A stretch of DNA of 64,000 nt from Vallitalea guaymasensis (lineage in GTDB: Bacteria > Bacillota > Clostridia > Lachnospirales > Vallitaleaceae): NCBI RefSeq assembly GCF_018141425.1, contig NZ_CP058561.1, positions 2,914,001 through 2,978,000 on the forward strand, written 5' to 3'. Position numbers and translations under genes: made by a program. Below are positions 61,303 through 64,000 of this stretch, piece by piece. Each line of letters opens with the position of its first letter. The stretch's first letter is position 1. A model generated the notes under the pieces. It saw only the letters and a program-made list of their open reading frames with translations, did not search any database and was not told the origin of the DNA.

Positions 61303-64000
61303 ATGAAAAAAATTGTGAAAATTATAAAAAGTACTCTTATGTATTTACTAATTTTTTGTTACCTTTTCTCATCAGATGTATATTTAGCAAATGGAGATAT
61401 ATTAGCTGAAGAAACAAGTCAATCACTAGTAGAATTACTTATTGATTCAACAGAATATATACTAGAGATTGGAGAAGAACACGATACTATTGTTACAGCA
61501 GTTTTCTCAGATACAAGTAAAAGAGAAGTAACACTAGAATCATTATTTACAACTACAAACAATGAAATTGTTTCTGTTGAAGATGATGGTACAGTAATAG
61601 CAAATGGTACTGGAGAAGCTACAATAGTTGTAACCTATGATGGATTGTCTGTTGAAATTACTGTAAGTGTAATTGAATTACAAGTACAAACGATTAAAAT
61701 ACCAACTAATGTAGATGTTACAACAGATGAATCCACTATTTCATTACATTGGGATCCAGTTACCAATGCTGAGAGTTACGATGTACAAATAGATGATGTA
61801 TTAATATCTAATATAATAGAAACACAGTATATACAAGGTGATTTGATACCTGATAAACAGTATTCAGTAAAAATAAGAGCTGTAAATAAAAATGTTTCAA
61901 GTGAATGGAGTGAAGTAGTAACTGTAACAACTACGGTTATTAATCAAACTCCAGATATAGTTAAAGATGACACAGAAACATTGATTGCTAATGAAATAGA
62001 TAATATTGAGATGAAAAATATTCCAGATGTAACAGTTCAATCATCTTTACCAGACCCAATAGAAGGGAAAATCATAATTGATGGAAACATAGGTGATTGG
62101 AACAATATAGGAGAAATAGCAACAGGGGATGGGAATCTCAGTACAATGAAGGCAGCACAAGACAGCAATAAATTATATGTAATGGTAGAAGGAAGTGACA
62201 TGGATACTTCCGATGTTGTGTCATTCTATATAGACAGTGATAATGATGGTGCAACAGGATTTCAATCAGGAGAATGGTCGGATTGTGGAGCAGAGTATTT
62301 GATAGAAGGAGATATATTATATCAATATGCAGGAACAGGATCTGATTGGAATTGGACACAGGTAAAAGGTATAGAAAAAGCAACTACAACAATGGTAGTA
62401 GAAATAGCAGTACCGTTAGCTGACATAGGGTTAGCAGAAGCCGCAGAAATAAAAATAGGATGTATAGTACAGGCTGGAAGTAATAATTATTATGCACCAA
62501 TAGAAAACAATACAATGGCGATTGCAAATACAATAATAACAGGACAAGCACCTTTACCAGACCCAATAGAAGGAAAAATCACAATTGATGGAAACATAGG
62601 TGATTGGAACAATATAGGAGAAATAGCAACAGGTGATGGGAACTTAAGTACAATGAAGGCAGCACAAGACAGTAATAAATTATATGTAATGGTGGAAGGA
62701 AGTAACATGGATACTTCCGATGTTGTGTCATTCTATATAGACAGTGATAATGATGGTGCAACAGGACTTCAATCAGGAGAATGGTCGGATTGTGGAGCAG
62801 AGTATTTGATAGAAGGAGATATATTATATCAATATGCAGGAACAGGATCTGATTGGAATTGGACACAGGTAAAAGGTATAGAAAAAACAACTACAACAAC
62901 GGTAGTAGAAATAGCAGTACCGTTAGCTGACATCGGGTTAGCAGAAGCCGCAGAAATAAAAATAGGATGTATAGTACAGGCAGGAAGCAATAATTATTAT
63001 GCACCATTAGAAAACAATGCAATGGCAATTGCAAATACAATAATAACAGGACAAGCACCTTTACCAGACCCAATAGAAGGGAAAATCATAATTGATGGAA
63101 ACATAGGTGATTGGAACAATATAGGAGAAATAGCAACAGGGGATGGGAATCTCAGTTCAATGAAGGCAGCACAAGACAGCAATAAATTATATGTAATGGT
63201 AGAAGGAAGTAACATGGATACTTCTGATGTTGTGTCATTCTATATAGATAGTGATAATGATGGTGCAACAGGACTTCAATCAGGAGAATGGTCGGATTGT
63301 GGAGCAGAGTATTTGATAGAAGGAGATATATTATATCAATATGCAGGAACAGGATCTGATTGGAATTGGACACAGGTAAAAGGTATAGAAAAAACAACTA
63401 CAACAACGGTAGTAGAAATAGCAGTACCGTTAGCTGATATAGGGTTAGCAGAAGCCGCAGAAATAAAAATAGGATGTATAGTACAGGCAGGAAGCAATAA
63501 TTATTATGCACCATTAGAAAACAATGCAATGGCAATTGCAAATACAATAATAACAGGACAAGCACCTTTACCAGACCCAATAGAAGGGAAAATCATAATT
63601 GATGGAAACATAGGTGATTGGAACAATATAGGAGAAATAGCAACAGGGGATGGGAATCTCAGTTCAATGAAGGCAGCACAAGACAGCAATAAATTATATG
63701 TAATGGTAGAAGGAAGTAACATGGATACTTCTGATGTTGTGTCATTCTATATAGATAGTGATAATGATGGTGCAACAGGACTTCAATCAGGAGAATGGTC
63801 GGATTGTGGAGCAGAGTATTTGATAGAAGGAGATATATTATATCAATATGCAGGAACAGGATCTGATTGGAATTGGACACAGGTAAAAGGTATAGAAAAA
63901 ACAACTACAACAACGGTAGTAGAAATAGCAGTACCGTTAGCTGATATAGGGTTAGCAGAAGCCGCAGAAATAAAAATAGGATGTATAGTACAGGCAGGAA
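61303..64000 (+). CDS. Secreted multidomain protein with tandem CBM9-like repeats, 3' partial
   Basis: The frame opens at ATG 61303 behind GGAGGA and is still open at the window end (about 899 codons). It has a signal peptide (hydrophobic STLMYLLIFCYLFSSDVYLA, mature from about residue 28), a BIG2-type Ig-like domain (about 45-125, VSVEDDGTVIANGTGEATIVV), an FN3-like domain (about 130-210, ISLHWDPVTNAESYDVQI) and then identical-looking 169-residue repeats. Each repeat contains IDGNIGDWNNIG, LYVMVEGS, FYIDSDNDGATG and GAEYLIEGDILYQY, a beta-sandwich of the CBM9/DOMON sort. Three full copies and most of a fourth are visible. A role in binding polysaccharide or other surfaces outside the cell is likely. 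More repeats or a catalytic or anchor domain may follow. Confidence 0.85.
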   Translation, partial: MKKIVKIIKSTLMYLLIFCYLFSSDVYLANGDILAEETSQSLVELLIDSTEYILEIGEEHDTIVTAVFSDTSKREVTLESLFTTTNNEIVSVEDDGTVIANGTGEATIVVTYDGLSVEITVSVIELQVQTIKIPTNVDVTTDESTISLHWDPVTNAESYDVQIDDVLISNIIETQYIQGDLIPDKQYSVKIRAVNKNVSSEWSEVVTVTTTVINQTPDIVKDDTETLIANEIDNIEMKNIPDVTVQSSLPDPIEGKIIIDGNIGDWNNIGEIATGDGNLSTMKAAQDSNKLYVMVEGSDMDTSDVVSFYIDSDNDGATGFQSGEWSDCGAEYLIEGDILYQYAGTGSDWNWTQVKGIEKATTTMVVEIAVPLADIGLAEAAEIKIGCIVQAGSNNYYAPIENNTMAIANTIITGQAPLPDPIEGKITIDGNIGDWNNIGEIATGDGNLSTMKAAQDSNKLYVMVEGSNMDTSDVVSFYIDSDNDGATGLQSGEWSDCGAEYLIEGDILYQYAGTGSDWNWTQVKGIEKTTTTTVVEIAVPLADIGLAEAAEIKIGCIVQAGSNNYYAPLENNAMAIANTIITGQAPLPDPIEGKIIIDGNIGDWNNIGEIATGDGNLSSMKAAQDSNKLYVMVEGSNMDTSDVVSFYIDSDNDGATGLQSGEWSDCGAEYLIEGDILYQYAGTGSDWNWTQVKGIEKTTTTTVVEIAVPLADIGLAEAAEIKIGCIVQAGSNNYYAPLENNAMAIANTIITGQAPLPDPIEGKIIIDGNIGDWNNIGEIATGDGNLSSMKAAQDSNKLYVMVEGSNMDTSDVVSFYIDSDNDGATGLQSGEWSDCGAEYLIEGDILYQYAGTGSDWNWTQVKGIEKTTTTTVVEIAVPLADIGLAEAAEIKIGCIVQAG
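62047..64000 (+). repeat. Tandem 507-bp repeats inside the secreted protein gene
   Basis: Repeat starts (TTACCAGACCC) lie at 62047, 62554, 63061 and 63568, each exactly 507 bp apart (169 codons). The fourth is cut by the window end. Only a handful of differences per unit are visible, and copies three and four look nearly identical. This points to recent duplication or ongoing gene conversion. Confidence 0.95.

Noticed and set aside
62138..63904. A series of minus-strand ORFs of 60-103 codons inside the secreted repeat gene
   Set aside because: They recur with the 507-bp repeat period, have odd Leu/His/Tyr-rich compositions and no ribosome-binding sites. They are shadows of the plus-strand frame starting at 61303.
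1..64000. tRNA or rRNA genes
   Set aside because: No CCA-ended cloverleaf, GTTCGA-type T-loop in context or rRNA-conserved segment was noticed by eye; a covariance search would be needed to exclude a tRNA fully.

Overview
The window looks like chromosome from a low-GC, AT-rich, Gram-positive anaerobe of the class Clostridia. This rests on strong Shine-Dalgarno sites, a T-box leader, MarR/TetR/Fur regulators, lplB/ytcP-type sugar importers, a YhaM-type nuclease, RlmD and bactofilin. A Vallitalea-like relative is a guess from gene flavour, not a demonstrated assignment. No rRNA, tRNA or CRISPR array was seen.

Layout. 1-5.7 kb is housekeeping: a partial M23 endopeptidase, bactofilin, an HtrA-type protease, YhaM and RlmD. 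5.9-14.3 kb holds small stress and transport units: a TetR/membrane protein/flavodoxin operon, a MarR-controlled old-yellow-enzyme homologue lacking its FAD domain, a GNAT, a second MarR, and a transporter of the sodium:neurotransmitter symporter family behind a T-box with a tyrosine specifier. 14.5-18.7 kb is accessory: a ribbon-helix-helix-like gene with operator repeats, an IS30-type element whose transposase carries an in-frame TGA and whose flanks carry phased repeats, and orphan small genes. 19-34.5 kb holds a metal P-type ATPase, TetR regulators, hydrolases, a methyltransferase behind a putative leader-peptide attenuator, a second-type RsmH, a rifampin-phosphotransferase-like protein, a C45 acyltransferase/AraC pair, MarR and Fur regulators, and a hydrolase under a Fur box.

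34.7-39.3 kb looks like a remodelled peptide-modification (RiPP) locus. One ORF joins a nucleotidyltransferase-like N-terminus to an isolated SPASM domain, followed by two ABC exporters, with no radical SAM core or precursor found. 39.7-52.8 kb is a complete-looking glycan system: two permeases, a lipoprotein binding protein, two GH29 fucosidases, a GH18 enzyme, a 1161-residue transglutaminase-fold protein, a LacI regulator and a GH130 phosphorylase. None of the enzymes has a signal peptide, so imported oligosaccharides or glycopeptides are probably dismantled in the cytoplasm. The mix suggests fucosylated N-glycan (chitobiose-core) use, with the transglutaminase-fold protein as a candidate amidase.

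53-60.2 kb holds a membrane/GNAT fusion, a MerR, a full-length old-yellow-enzyme/FAD reductase, an HTH/hydrolase pair and three unknown small genes. After about 1 kb of AT-rich non-coding DNA, a secreted protein starts at 61303 and runs off the window. It carries Ig-like and FN3-like modules and then nearly identical 507-bp tandem repeats of a carbohydrate-binding-like domain.
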